This document shows, piece after piece, positions 1 to 7,126 of a stretch of 64,000 nucleotides of DNA (position 1 is its first letter; every line of letters begins with the position of its first letter). This DNA is from Candidatus Binatia bacterium. Its GTDB lineage: Bacteria; Desulfobacterota; Binatia; UBA9968; JAJDTQ01. The position numbers were made by a program, and so were the translations under genes. Location of the stretch: positions 33,230 to 97,229 of the forward strand of contig JAJEAI010000088.1 in NCBI GenBank assembly GCA_022824205.1, given 5' to 3'. The notes under the pieces are model-generated. The model was given only the letters and a program-made list of their open reading frames with translations. It was not told the DNA's origin and ran no database searches.

Positions 1-1
1 C

Positions 2-595
2 GCCCTGGAGGCCATGGTAACCCCCATGGTGGTGCCGGAACGCCATCCCATCGCGAGCATCGACGGCGTCACCAACGCGTTGTTCTTCAAGGGGGAAGTC
101 AGCGACGGCGGAGCGCCCGGCGCGGGTGACTGGGACTACGTGTTCGCGGGGCCCGGGGCGGGCGGCGGCGCCACCGCCGTGGCGGTCCTCGGCGACGTCC
201 AGGAGTTGGTGGCACGCTCGGGTGATGCGCCCTTTCTGCCGGTGGAGAGCATCGTCTCCGGGGTGGACGCGGTGCGTCCGCAAGCGGACCTCAGGGCCTC
301 CTTCTACGTTCGCTTCGTGGTGCGGGACCAGAGCGGCATCGTCGGCGAGCTTTGCCAGATTTTCGGGGACCAACGGATCAACGTATCCGAGATCTGGCAG
401 CTCCAGCACTCCGGGGATGAGTTGGAGTCGCTCGTGGGAGCCGGGAAGGGCGGAGCCGCGGCCCGCGAAATCCTGCCGTTCGTGATTACCCTGGAGGAGA
501 CCAGCGTGGGCCAGTTAGGCCAGGCCCTGGAGCGTATCGCGCAAAAAGACTACGTGCTGGCGGAACCCTTGTGGCTGCCCATATGGAAGGCGTGA
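2..595 (+). CDS. hom: Homoserine dehydrogenase, C-terminal part (gene starts before the window)
   Basis: Catalyses NAD(P)-dependent reduction of aspartate semialdehyde to homoserine on the threonine/methionine pathway. The frame is open from the first bases of the window (ALEA before the first Met), so the 5' end with the Rossmann fold is missing and about 197 residues are seen. Residues 10-60 match the family's late catalytic-domain stretch, including HPIASIDGVTNALF and the glycine-rich FAGPGAGGGATAVAVLGD. Residues 97-195 form a C-terminal ACT domain (FYVRFVVRDQSGIVGELCQI), the usual site of feedback inhibition by threonine. The Nudix-like gene follows 80 bases downstream. The family assignment is firm; substrate cofactor preference cannot be judged from this part. 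Confidence 0.93.
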   Translation, partial: ALEAMVTPMVVPERHPIASIDGVTNALFFKGEVSDGGAPGAGDWDYVFAGPGAGGGATAVAVLGDVQELVARSGDAPFLPVESIVSGVDAVRPQADLRASFYVRFVVRDQSGIVGELCQIFGDQRINVSEIWQLQHSGDELESLVGAGKGGAAAREILPFVITLEETSVGQLGQALERIAQKDYVLAEPLWLPIWKA

Positions 596-675
596 AGGTG
601 GAAGCCCTGAAGGGATGGACCGCTTGAGCGGGTCTCCCGCCCCCGAACGCCGGGGCAGGCTGGGGTTGCGGCTCG

Positions 676-1350
676 ATGCCCACGGATGAGCGGGGCGCCC
701 GGGTCGGGCTGGTGGCCGTGCGCGACAGCCCTCGCTTCGGGCTCCAGGTGCTGTTGTCGCGACCATCCGCGGCGGCCGTACGCGCCGGCAGTGGCAACCT
801 GTCGTTTCCCGCGGGCTGCAGCGACAGCGGCGACCACGCGCCCGCGACCTTGCGGCGGTGCCACGGCTTGGGCGCGGCCACCGCGCGCCGGCTGCTGGGA
901 TCGGAGATGACTCCGGCGTACGCCATGGGTTGCTGGGTCGCCGCCGCCAGGGTGCTCCTGGTCGCCACGGGCCTTTGTTTCGCCGTCGAGGGAGAAAACC
1001 GGGCTCCGGTGCAACGAAGGGTGCCGCCCCGTGAACGTCAAGCCTTGAGCGGCGGGGGAGCCGAGTTCGCCGAGTTCCTGACCCGGCAGCAACTCCATTG
1101 CGATCTTGACCGGCTTTCCTTCTTTACCCAATGGATCGCGCCGGATTCGGAGGACGCGACGAAGTTCTTCCTCGTCAAGGTCCCCGACGACCTGCGCGGC
1201 GCCGGTTCCGTCTGGCACGCACCGGACAAGGCGTTGCTGCTGTGGCGCGACGGTGCCTTGACCCTGGACTTCGCCACCTTCGCATGTCTGCGCATCCTGA
1301 CGGATTTCTCATCCTGTAGTAGTCTTCTTTCCGAATACCGAGCCCCGTGA
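676..1350 (+). CDS. Nudix-fold protein (NUDT19/CoA-diphosphatase-like) with a degenerate Nudix box
   Basis: 224 residues. The N-terminal strand (VGLVAVRDSP), the loop FPAGCSDSGD, the segment CHGLGAATARRLLG and the helix WVAAARVLLVATG follow the order of NUDT19-type Nudix hydrolases, which normally read FPGG...D and then WVAAIRExxEEAG. Later segments DLDRLSFFTQWIAP and ATKFFLV also fit that family. The Nudix helix at residues 87-99 keeps Arg92 but has Val93, Val96 and Ala97 where the three metal-binding glutamates should be, so pyrophosphatase activity is doubtful. Length is normal for the family and no stop or frameshift is seen. Start chosen at ATG 676; other in-frame starts upstream are possible. 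It may be a pseudoenzyme or an early pseudogene. Confidence 0.62.
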   Translation: MPTDERGARVGLVAVRDSPRFGLQVLLSRPSAAAVRAGSGNLSFPAGCSDSGDHAPATLRRCHGLGAATARRLLGSEMTPAYAMGCWVAAARVLLVATGLCFAVEGENRAPVQRRVPPRERQALSGGGAEFAEFLTRQQLHCDLDRLSFFTQWIAPDSEDATKFFLVKVPDDLRGAGSVWHAPDKALLLWRDGALTLDFATFACLRILTDFSSCSSLLSEYRAP

Positions 1351-1423
1351 GGCATTCAGGTAAGTTGCAGAAGCACATCATCGTCATTCCCGGCTTCCCA
1401 ACACGTCATGCCGCCCCCCAATA

Positions 1424-1588
1424 CGTCATTGATATGAAAATAAAATCTTGTTCAATGATTTCTGGTAGTTATGGAATCCTGCTACACTCCAGCGAGTCAT
1501 TCCCGCGGAAGCGGGAATCCAGGGGTGGGGGGTCTGGCGGCCTCATTGCCCGGCCCCACCCATGGATTCCCGCTTCCGCGGGAATGAC
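1424..1588 (+). repeat. Composite palindromic repeat, copy A
   Basis: A hairpin with arms at 1496-1523 and 1564-1588 (core ATTCCCGCGGAAGCGGGAAT) is preceded by an AT-richer flank from 1424 that recurs beside copies B (43604-43810) and C (50425-50660). The flank contains CATTGATATGAAAATAAAA and TTTCTGGTAGTTATGGAATC. It lies in the 441-base gap between the Nudix-like gene and the Pht5-like gene, where I see no gene. Confidence 0.8.
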
Positions 1589-1646
1589 TCTTTGGGGGGC
1601 CGGCGCCCCATTTTCATCCCCCTATGTGTTGGCTGTAAGCCGACAT

Positions 1647-1735
1647 GGGTGATTCCCGCGAAAGCTTGCCTTCGACCCCGATCCGGGGCGGGAATCCAGG
1701 GGCGGGGTCGGGGGGAGGCTTTTCGGGGAAATGAC
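1647..1735 (+). repeat. Degenerate copy of the palindromic repeat
   Basis: Begins TGATTCCCGCGAAAGC and ends GGGGAAATGAC, with GGGCGGGAATCCAGGGG inside, so it looks like a rearranged relative of copy A placed 58 bases downstream of it. It ends about 56 bases before the start of the Pht5-like gene and could influence its 5' leader. Confidence 0.5.
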
Positions 1736-1791
1736 GATTTGCGCAGTCGAAGGACGACAACATCGCGACCCAAAAAGAAGGAGCATTCAAT

Positions 1792-2772
1792 ATGGCAACA
1801 GAATTGACCATCGCGCTCGAGCGATATGACCGGCACGTCCCGTTTTTCATGGGAATGGTCTCGCCCCCGGAGGGCATCGACCTGAAGGTGCTGGAGGTGG
1901 GCATGGCGCCGCCGCGCCGGGACGGCATCGACCGGCACAAGCGCTTCATGCTCGGTAACGAGTTCGACATCTGCGAGATGTCGGTCTCATCCTATCTGAC
2001 GGCCAAGAGCCGCGGCCTGAACTACACGGCGACGCCCGTGTTCCCGCGCCGCCTCTTCAGCCAGAACCATATGTTCGTCAGCACCGCCGCCGGCATCGAA
2101 AAACCCACCGACCTGATCGGGAAGAAGGTCTGTTGCCGCAGCTTTCAGACCACCATGTCGGTGCTGGCAAAGGGCGACCTGGCTTTCGAGTACGGCGTGC
2201 CCTGGCAGGAGTTGGACTGGCAGACCATGAGCACCGAACTCGTCGACTGGCCGGGCCGCGAGGCAGCCAACCTGACCACCATCGACGAACCCAGCGCCCC
2301 GGACGCCCTGATCGCCGGCGAACTGGCCATGATGATCCATCCGCATCCGCCCGAGAGACTGCTGGAGGGAGTGCGCGAGGGATCGGTGCACCGGCTGTTC
2401 CCCGACACCAAGGCCGAATGCGCCCGCTACTTCAAGAAGTACGGCGATTATCCGATCATGCACGTGCTGGTCTACAAGCAGGAAATCGCCGACCGTCACC
2501 CCGACCTGCCGCGCGCGCTCATGGACATGTGGGAAGACTCCAAGACCCAGGCCGCGGGATTCTACGACGACCCGGGCTATTCCGAGCTGGCGTTCGCGCG
2601 CAACGAGTTCGAGGAGGAACGGACCCTGTTCGGCACCGACATCTGGCCGTCCGGCCTTGCCGCCAACCGCGCCAGCATCGAACGCTTCATGAAGTACCTC
2701 ACCGACCAGACGCTGATCGAGGCGCCGTACCCGGTGGAGGAGCTTTTTCATCCGAGCGTGCTGGATACCTGA
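1792..2772 (+). CDS. Pht5 / 4,5-dihydroxyphthalate decarboxylase-like protein (SBP type II fold)
   Basis: 326 residues, no signal peptide, so probably cytoplasmic. The N-terminus TELTIALERYDR, the phrase PEGIDLKVLEVG, the core FDICEMSVSSYLTAKSRG, the loop IPVFPRR-like segment TPVFPRRLFSQ and the stretch GIEKPTDLIGKKVCC follow proteins annotated as 4,5-dihydroxyphthalate decarboxylase or NMT1-like periplasmic-binding-fold enzymes. In the family this fold acts as a decarboxylase or related enzyme rather than a transporter; the true substrate here is unknown. AAGAAGGAG lies 9 bases before ATG 1792 and supports the start. It stands alone: no co-directional catabolic gene is close. Family call good, reaction uncertain. 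Confidence 0.7.
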   Translation: MATELTIALERYDRHVPFFMGMVSPPEGIDLKVLEVGMAPPRRDGIDRHKRFMLGNEFDICEMSVSSYLTAKSRGLNYTATPVFPRRLFSQNHMFVSTAAGIEKPTDLIGKKVCCRSFQTTMSVLAKGDLAFEYGVPWQELDWQTMSTELVDWPGREAANLTTIDEPSAPDALIAGELAMMIHPHPPERLLEGVREGSVHRLFPDTKAECARYFKKYGDYPIMHVLVYKQEIADRHPDLPRALMDMWEDSKTQAAGFYDDPGYSELAFARNEFEEERTLFGTDIWPSGLAANRASIERFMKYLTDQTLIEAPYPVEELFHPSVLDT

Positions 2773-2787
2773 AGCGTGCTGACATCC

Positions 2788-3163
2788 CCATGGTTCCCGA
2801 CGGACTGTTGCCATTTCCGGCGAGAACCTGTCGGGCGGCCTCGACGTTCAAGGTGTCCGGATGGGACCTCTATCCCGTCGTCGCCCCGAACCGGGAGCCG
2901 GCGAGGAAGTGCCGGGCGGCCTCGATGCGCAAGCCGTCGGGATAGGACTTGTTCTGCGCCAACTCACCGACGACCTGCAGCCGGTGAAGTGCCTCACCGG
3001 TCAGAAAGCGTTTGAAGTTCGCGCTTGGCGCGGCATCGCTCCATTTCACTTCTATCATGGTCGACGACTTCCGATCCCGTGTGATCAGGAGATCGATCTC
3101 GCGGCCGTCCTTGTCGCGTATGTAGAGTCCTTTCGAGGTCCGGTCGGCGTACTGGCAGGATCA
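2788..3163 (-). pseudogene. Remnant of a DUF4143-type AAA ATPase (C-terminal fragment, tail partly duplicated)
   Basis: On the minus strand, 3160 to 2870 reads through GLYIRDKDGREIDLLITRD, IEVKWSDAAPS and YPDGLRIEAARHFLAG to a stop. This is the C-terminal PD-(D/E)XK-like part of DUF4143 ATPases (pattern: RDxxGREIDxL then VEVKWS). The frame is closed by TGA at 3161-3163, and the ATPase half is absent. Just downstream, about 2860 to 2788, a second partial tail reads HPDTLNVEAARQVLAG, a diverged duplicate of the end. No intact gene remains. Such ATPases are commonly carried on accessory DNA. The fragment identification is good; its history is inferred. Confidence 0.6.
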
Positions 3164-3569
3164 GAGTCGGACAATTTGGCAGGCAAGTGATAAAAGGTCA
3201 CGACTTTGACTTTTCAGCACCCGACAAACATATGGTCGGACAGATGGGTACATCTCGATCCCCCCAAGCGTCACGGGTGTTTCGGCGATACGTCGATGTC
3301 CTCGACGTCGAGCACGCTCCCGAACGTGGGTGCCGGGCGACGCGTAGCTCTTCCTTGGTGCCGGCACAAGTCGTCGCGACAGCAAGCAGGCGTTGGCGGA
3401 GGGGACAGCGCCCGATTCGAGGACAGAGGGAGGATTACACCGGTGACCACGGGACAGGCGATGGCGAAACCCCCCGAGATGTGGGATACTTCATGCACGT
3501 TAGCGGAGGAATGATGCGTGCGATCAATCCATCCTTTCTCCCGTCGCACCCTGCGAAACCGTCGACGCC
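3164..3569. other. No recognisable gene (406 bases)
   Basis: Short frames exist on both strands, but none shows a recognisable motif or a convincing ribosome binding site. The stretch may hold the eroded 5' part of the DUF4143 gene and the promoter of miaB. No strong -35/-10 pair was found. Confidence 0.4.
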
Positions 3570-4904
3570 ATGAAACTCTACGTGCAAACCTGGGGCTGCC
3601 AGATGAACCAGCTCGACTCGGCGAGGATCGTCCAGCTCATGAAGTCCGCGGACTATGAGCCTACGGACAGCGTCGAAGAGGCCGACCTGATCATCCTGAA
3701 CACCTGCAGCGTGCGCGACAAGGCGGAGCAGAAGGTGTACAGCGCGCTGGGGCGGTGGCGGAAGCTCAAGGAAGAGAAGGGGACCGTTCTCGGCGTGGGT
3801 GGCTGCGTCGCGCAGCAGGAAGGGGAGGCCTTGCTGCGGCGGGCGCCGCACCTGGACTTGGTCTTCGGCACCCACAACATGCACAAGCTGCCGGGGATGG
3901 TGGCGGAGGCGCGGGAGGCGGCCCGGCGCTCCGTCGAAACGGCTTTCTACCGCGATCCGTTCTATCTGGAGGATCCCTCGGGGCCGCCGGAGGTGGACGG
4001 CGCCAAGGCCTACCTCACCATCATGCAGGGCTGCAACAAGGTGTGCAGCTTCTGCATCGTGCCTCGGACCCGCGGGCGCGAGGTGAGCCGGGCCAGCGAA
4101 AACATCGTCCGGGACGTGGAAGAGTTGGTGCGCCGCGGCGTCAAGGAGGTGATGCTGCTGGGCCAGAACGTCAACTCCTACGGCCGCACGGCGGCAGGGG
4201 AGATGTCCTTTCCCGAGTTGCTGGAGCGGATCAACGAAGTCCCGGGGATCCAGCGTATCCGGTTCACCACGTCCCATCCGCAAGATCTCTCCCCGGAGCT
4301 GGTGGATGCCTTCGTCCGGCTCGAGAACCTGTGTGAACACCTCCATCTGCCGCTCCAGTCCGGCTCCGATGCCGTGCTTTCGCGCATGCGCCGGGGCTAC
4401 CGGTTCGGAGAGTACATGGAGCGCATCAAGGAACTGCGCCGGCGCCGGCCCGAGGTCGCCATCACGACGGACATGATCGTCGGCTTTCCGGGCGAGACCG
4501 AGGAGGAGTTCGAGGAGACCCTGTCCGCCGTCCGCGACATCGAGTACGACGACATGTTCACGTTCACGTACTCGCCCCGGCCGCACACGGTGTCCGCCAA
4601 GGTCTATCGCGACGACGTTTCCGAGGAGGTCAAGGCGGACCGGTACCGGCGGCTGCAGGAGTTGCAAAAAGGCGTTTCCCTCGGGAAGAACCGTCGCCTG
4701 ATCGGTGCGGAACAGGAGATCCTGGTGGAAGGACCTTCGCGGCTGGGTCGCGACCAGCTCATGGGACGCACCCGGACCAACCGGATCGTGAACTTCACGC
4801 CCAACGAAACCACCGTGCCGGCGGAGATGACGCGCGTACGGGTGGTGGACGCGACGCCGAACTCCCTGGTCGGCGTGGCCATCGAAGCAAGGGAGACCAT
4901 GTGA
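3570..4904 (+). CDS. miaB: tRNA-2-methylthio-N6-dimethylallyladenosine synthase MiaB
   Basis: 444 residues. Methylthiolates i6A37 of tRNAs reading UNN codons using two [4Fe-4S] clusters. The N-terminal UPF0004 domain has the auxiliary cluster ligands Cys10, Cys46 and Cys79. The radical SAM motif CNKVCSFC supplies Cys155, Cys159 and Cys162. A TRAM domain occupies about residues 375-440. The sequence NTCSVRDKAEQKVYSALG is typical of MiaB rather than MtaB or RimO. The start at ATG 3570 gives the standard N-terminus KLYVQTWGCQMN, although no strong Shine-Dalgarno is seen. The stop overlaps the DUF151 gene start (TGATG), so the two are probably translated together, with the TPR gene following. Confidence 0.97.
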   Translation: MKLYVQTWGCQMNQLDSARIVQLMKSADYEPTDSVEEADLIILNTCSVRDKAEQKVYSALGRWRKLKEEKGTVLGVGGCVAQQEGEALLRRAPHLDLVFGTHNMHKLPGMVAEAREAARRSVETAFYRDPFYLEDPSGPPEVDGAKAYLTIMQGCNKVCSFCIVPRTRGREVSRASENIVRDVEELVRRGVKEVMLLGQNVNSYGRTAAGEMSFPELLERINEVPGIQRIRFTTSHPQDLSPELVDAFVRLENLCEHLHLPLQSGSDAVLSRMRRGYRFGEYMERIKELRRRRPEVAITTDMIVGFPGETEEEFEETLSAVRDIEYDDMFTFTYSPRPHTVSAKVYRDDVSEEVKADRYRRLQELQKGVSLGKNRRLIGAEQEILVEGPSRLGRDQLMGRTRTNRIVNFTPNETTVPAEMTRVRVVDATPNSLVGVAIEARETM

Positions 4905-5419
4905 TGAAGAGTCCGGAAGTCATTGAAATGACGGTCGCGGGGCTGACGCTCGATCAGGTGACCCGGACCCCCATCGTCGTGTTGAAAGACTCGGAGAACA
5001 AGCTGCAACTGCCTATCTGGATCGGGCTGCTGGAAGCCACGGCCATGGCCACCGAACTGGAAGGGATCAAGATGGCTCGGCCCATGACCCATGACCTCAT
5101 GAAGAACCTGCTGGGGGAATTGGGTGGGAGGGTGAAGCGGGTCGCCATCACCGAGCTCAAGGAGAATACCTACTACGCGATGATCACGCTCATGGTGGGC
5201 GATCGCGAGGTCACCATGGACTCGCGCCCGAGCGACGCCATCGCCATGGCCTTGCGCAGCAAGACCCCCATCTACGTCGCCAAGGAAGTGCTGGAACAGT
5301 CCAGCGTGCTGCAGCAGACGGACGAGGGGAAGGACCCGGATTTCGCCAACGTTTCCAAGGAAAAGTGGGGCGAGATACTGGACAAGATGTCGCCCGACGA
5401 CTTCAAGTACAAGATGTAA
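4904..5419 (+). CDS. Bifunctional nuclease family protein (DUF151)
   Basis: 171 residues from ATG 4904; a GTG at 4901 would add one residue. The whole length is one DUF151/BFN domain: LPIWIGLLEATAMATELEG, RPMTHDLMKNLL and TMDSRPSDAIAMALR are its conserved blocks. Members have been reported with DNase and RNase activity, but their usual role in bacteria is not settled. The start overlaps the miaB stop, and the miaB-DUF151 pairing is a common arrangement, which suggests a housekeeping link to RNA metabolism. Predicted cytoplasmic. A TPR membrane protein starts 24 bases after the stop. Confidence 0.9.
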   Translation: MKSPEVIEMTVAGLTLDQVTRTPIVVLKDSENKLQLPIWIGLLEATAMATELEGIKMARPMTHDLMKNLLGELGGRVKRVAITELKENTYYAMITLMVGDREVTMDSRPSDAIAMALRSKTPIYVAKEVLEQSSVLQQTDEGKDPDFANVSKEKWGEILDKMSPDDFKYKM

Positions 5420-5443
5420 CGAAGTACTGGAGAATTTGTCCGA

Positions 5444-6115
5444 ATGGCCACGCCGAGAAAACGAATTCTGCGAAAGGAAATCCGCCAGCCGGATCGGTTC
5501 ATGGTCTGGACCGGCTTGGTCCTGGATTGGATCAAGGCCTACAGGAACCAGTTGATCGGCGCGGGTGTGGCAATCGTCGTGGTGGGTACCTCCGTCGCCG
5601 GTTGGCAGTACTACCGTGGCTACCGGCAGGACCTGGCGGCACGGGCGTACAACAGGGCTTTTCTCGAATATCAAGAAGGTCGCTATGAGGCCGCTCTGGA
5701 AGCCTTCCAGGACCTCCGGGAGGAAGGCGAGGCGCCATACGACAAACTGGCGGACCTTTATCTGGCCAACAGCTACATTGCCCTGGAACAGCCCGCGAAG
5801 GCCGTGGAGGTGCTGGGCAGCGTCGCAGGCACGGGGGGCGATGGCTTCGTGGACCAAGTGATGCTGGTGACGCTCGGGCTTGCGCAGGAGATGGACAACG
5901 CCTGTGACGAGGCCATCACGACCCTGAACCGGGCTCTGGATCGAGCGGGGCCGTTACGCCAGGAAGCCATGCTGGGAAAAGCACGTTGCAGCGCCCGTCT
6001 CGGCAACAATCAAGACGCGGCGGAGACTTACAAGGCCTACCTCAAGGAATTTCCCGACGGTGAGACCGTGGAGATCGCTCTCCGGTTGCAACAGTTGGAA
6101 GGCAATTCCAACTAG
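5444..6115 (+). CDS. Single-pass membrane protein with tetratricopeptide-like repeats (YfgM-like architecture)
   Basis: 223 residues. A basic cytoplasmic N-terminus (PRKRILRKEIR) is followed by one transmembrane helix at about 36-55 and an extracytoplasmic helical region with TPR-like units, for example ARAYNRAFLEYQEGRYEAAL, LYLANSYIALEQPAKAVEVL and AETYKAYLKEFPDGETVEI. This resembles the YfgM/TPR_21 class, some of which assist envelope protein folding; that role is only inferred. GGAG lies 12 bases before ATG 5444. It is the last gene of the miaB-DUF151-TPR run. No terminator stands directly behind it; a weak one is seen about 340 bases on. Confidence 0.7.
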   Translation: MATPRKRILRKEIRQPDRFMVWTGLVLDWIKAYRNQLIGAGVAIVVVGTSVAGWQYYRGYRQDLAARAYNRAFLEYQEGRYEAALEAFQDLREEGEAPYDKLADLYLANSYIALEQPAKAVEVLGSVAGTGGDGFVDQVMLVTLGLAQEMDNACDEAITTLNRALDRAGPLRQEAMLGKARCSARLGNNQDAAETYKAYLKEFPDGETVEIALRLQQLEGNSN

Positions 6116-6330
6116 CCAGTCCGCCAACATCCCACCCAAGGCTACCCAGAGCCTACCTCATCGAACCTCTCGCGCTGTGCACTGGCCGCTGCAAGGGCCA
6201 GCGTTCCAATCCGGACACCCTCGATTCCGCCGGCCAACTCTCGGTGTGGCGAAACATCCGCGCTTTCGGCCGGAGCCCGGTCACGACCGGCGGCAGAAAC
6301 CCACACACACCAACAACGTCCGATAATGTA

Positions 6331-6386
6331 TATTATGTCAACTTCCGTATTGGCGCGAATGCGCCACTGCGGAAGCTGACATAATA
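6331..6386. other. Long two-stage palindrome
   Basis: Outer arms TATTATGTCAACTTCCG (6331-6347) and CGGAAGCTGACATAATA (6370-6386) pair with one mismatch. Inside them TGGCGC and GCGCCA form a second stem around GAAT. It lies in the 399-base gap after the TPR gene (6116-6514), which otherwise shows no gene. No U-run follows, so it is not a standard terminator. Confidence 0.7.
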
Positions 6387-6452
6387 CCGGCGGAGCTTCC
6401 GGGCCTCGGTGTGGCACCGAACGGATGGCGGGAACTGGCCCCTCTTTTCGGG

Positions 6453-6473
6453 CTCCCGCACGGGGAGTTTTTT
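6453..6473 (+). terminator. Possible Rho-independent terminator
   Basis: CTCCC and GGGAG pair around GCACG and are followed by six T residues on the plus strand. The stem is only 5 bp. It could end the miaB-DUF151-TPR transcript, though it is far from the last stop codon. Confidence 0.35.
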
Positions 6474-6514
6474 CACGGCCTGGAAAGCGGGAATCCGTGA
6501 GTGGGGTTGAGGGG

Positions 6515-6856
6515 TCAGGTCATTCGTTTCTTGGCGGGAGTTTCTTTTTCGGGTTCCTGCGATTGGGGTTTGGCGCGCCCGCCCTGGACGAGAAACAGGC
6601 GGGTTCGAATGCGCTGGCGGCGACGGTGGTAGCTCCAGGAGCCGTAGGCGTTGTTGTTGAGCGTGTAGATGCCATCCGCCAGGGGTTGGGCGCTCATGTC
6701 GCTGCACGTGCTGAACGCGGAGCGCTGGATCCATTGACGGTGGTAGGTACAGTTGCCGGAACCGGCGCTCCCGGGTGCGGGTTGGAGGTATAGACAGTAG
6801 TTGCAGGTGTTCTCCCACTCGGGATGACGGCGGCGGTTTTTGGACTGCTTGGGCAT
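6515..6856 (-). CDS. Small cysteine-rich protein, possible Fe-S or zinc binder
   Basis: 113 residues. The four cysteines, Cys18, Cys21, Cys36 and Cys51, follow CX2C-X14-C-X14-C, with aromatic residues around them (CNYCLYL, CTYHRQWIQRS, AFSTCSDM). The C-terminal third is basic and low-complexity (PEKETPAKK). The spacing recalls the small HiPIP-like subunits of some glycyl-radical enzymes, but no partner enzyme is nearby, so this is only an analogy; a zinc site is equally possible. No strong ribosome binding site precedes ATG 6856. The gene is alone on its strand, flanked downstream by the hairpin region and upstream by a MITE. I do not recognise its function. Confidence 0.5.
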   Translation of the reverse strand: MPKQSKNRRRHPEWENTCNYCLYLQPAPGSAGSGNCTYHRQWIQRSAFSTCSDMSAQPLADGIYTLNNNAYGSWSYHRRRQRIRTRLFLVQGGRAKPQSQEPEKETPAKKRMT

Positions 6857-6918
6857 GATCGACCGGGTGCTTGGAGGGGTTGGAGGAGGCGTCTTTCGAC
6901 CATCAAGCGGCGGCCTGC

Positions 6919-7126
6919 TAGTGTCCTGTCCCGTACAAAACGTCGTGAAGATGCGCAGGACTTTTTGCCGTCGGCAAGGAGCGACGACTGTAGGGGCGAC
7001 CCGCGGTCGCCCCAGTGGCCCCTACCACGCGAGGATGACCCCGGGTCAAGCCCCGGGGTGACGTAACGCAGCCGACTGCGAAAAGGACAAGCAGATTCAT
7101 GGCGTTTTATACGGGACAGGACACTA
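6919..7126. mobile_element. MITE-like element, type 1 (208 bp)
   Basis: Terminal inverted repeats of about 24 bp: the left begins TAGTGTCCTGTCCCGTACAA and the right ends TATACGGGACAGGACACTA. CTAG lies at both outer ends, consistent with a TA or CTAG target. No coding capacity is seen. The centre (GTAGGGGCGACCCGCGGTCG, then GACCCCGGGTCAAGCCC) is shared with the type 2 elements at 46752-46958 and 57965-58149, although the termini differ. The right end supplies the stop codon of the persulfide dioxygenase gene. Confidence 0.8.

Noticed and set aside
1424..1735. CRISPR array
   Set aside because: The repeats are palindromic, irregularly spaced and have no unique spacers of uniform size. No cas gene is present.
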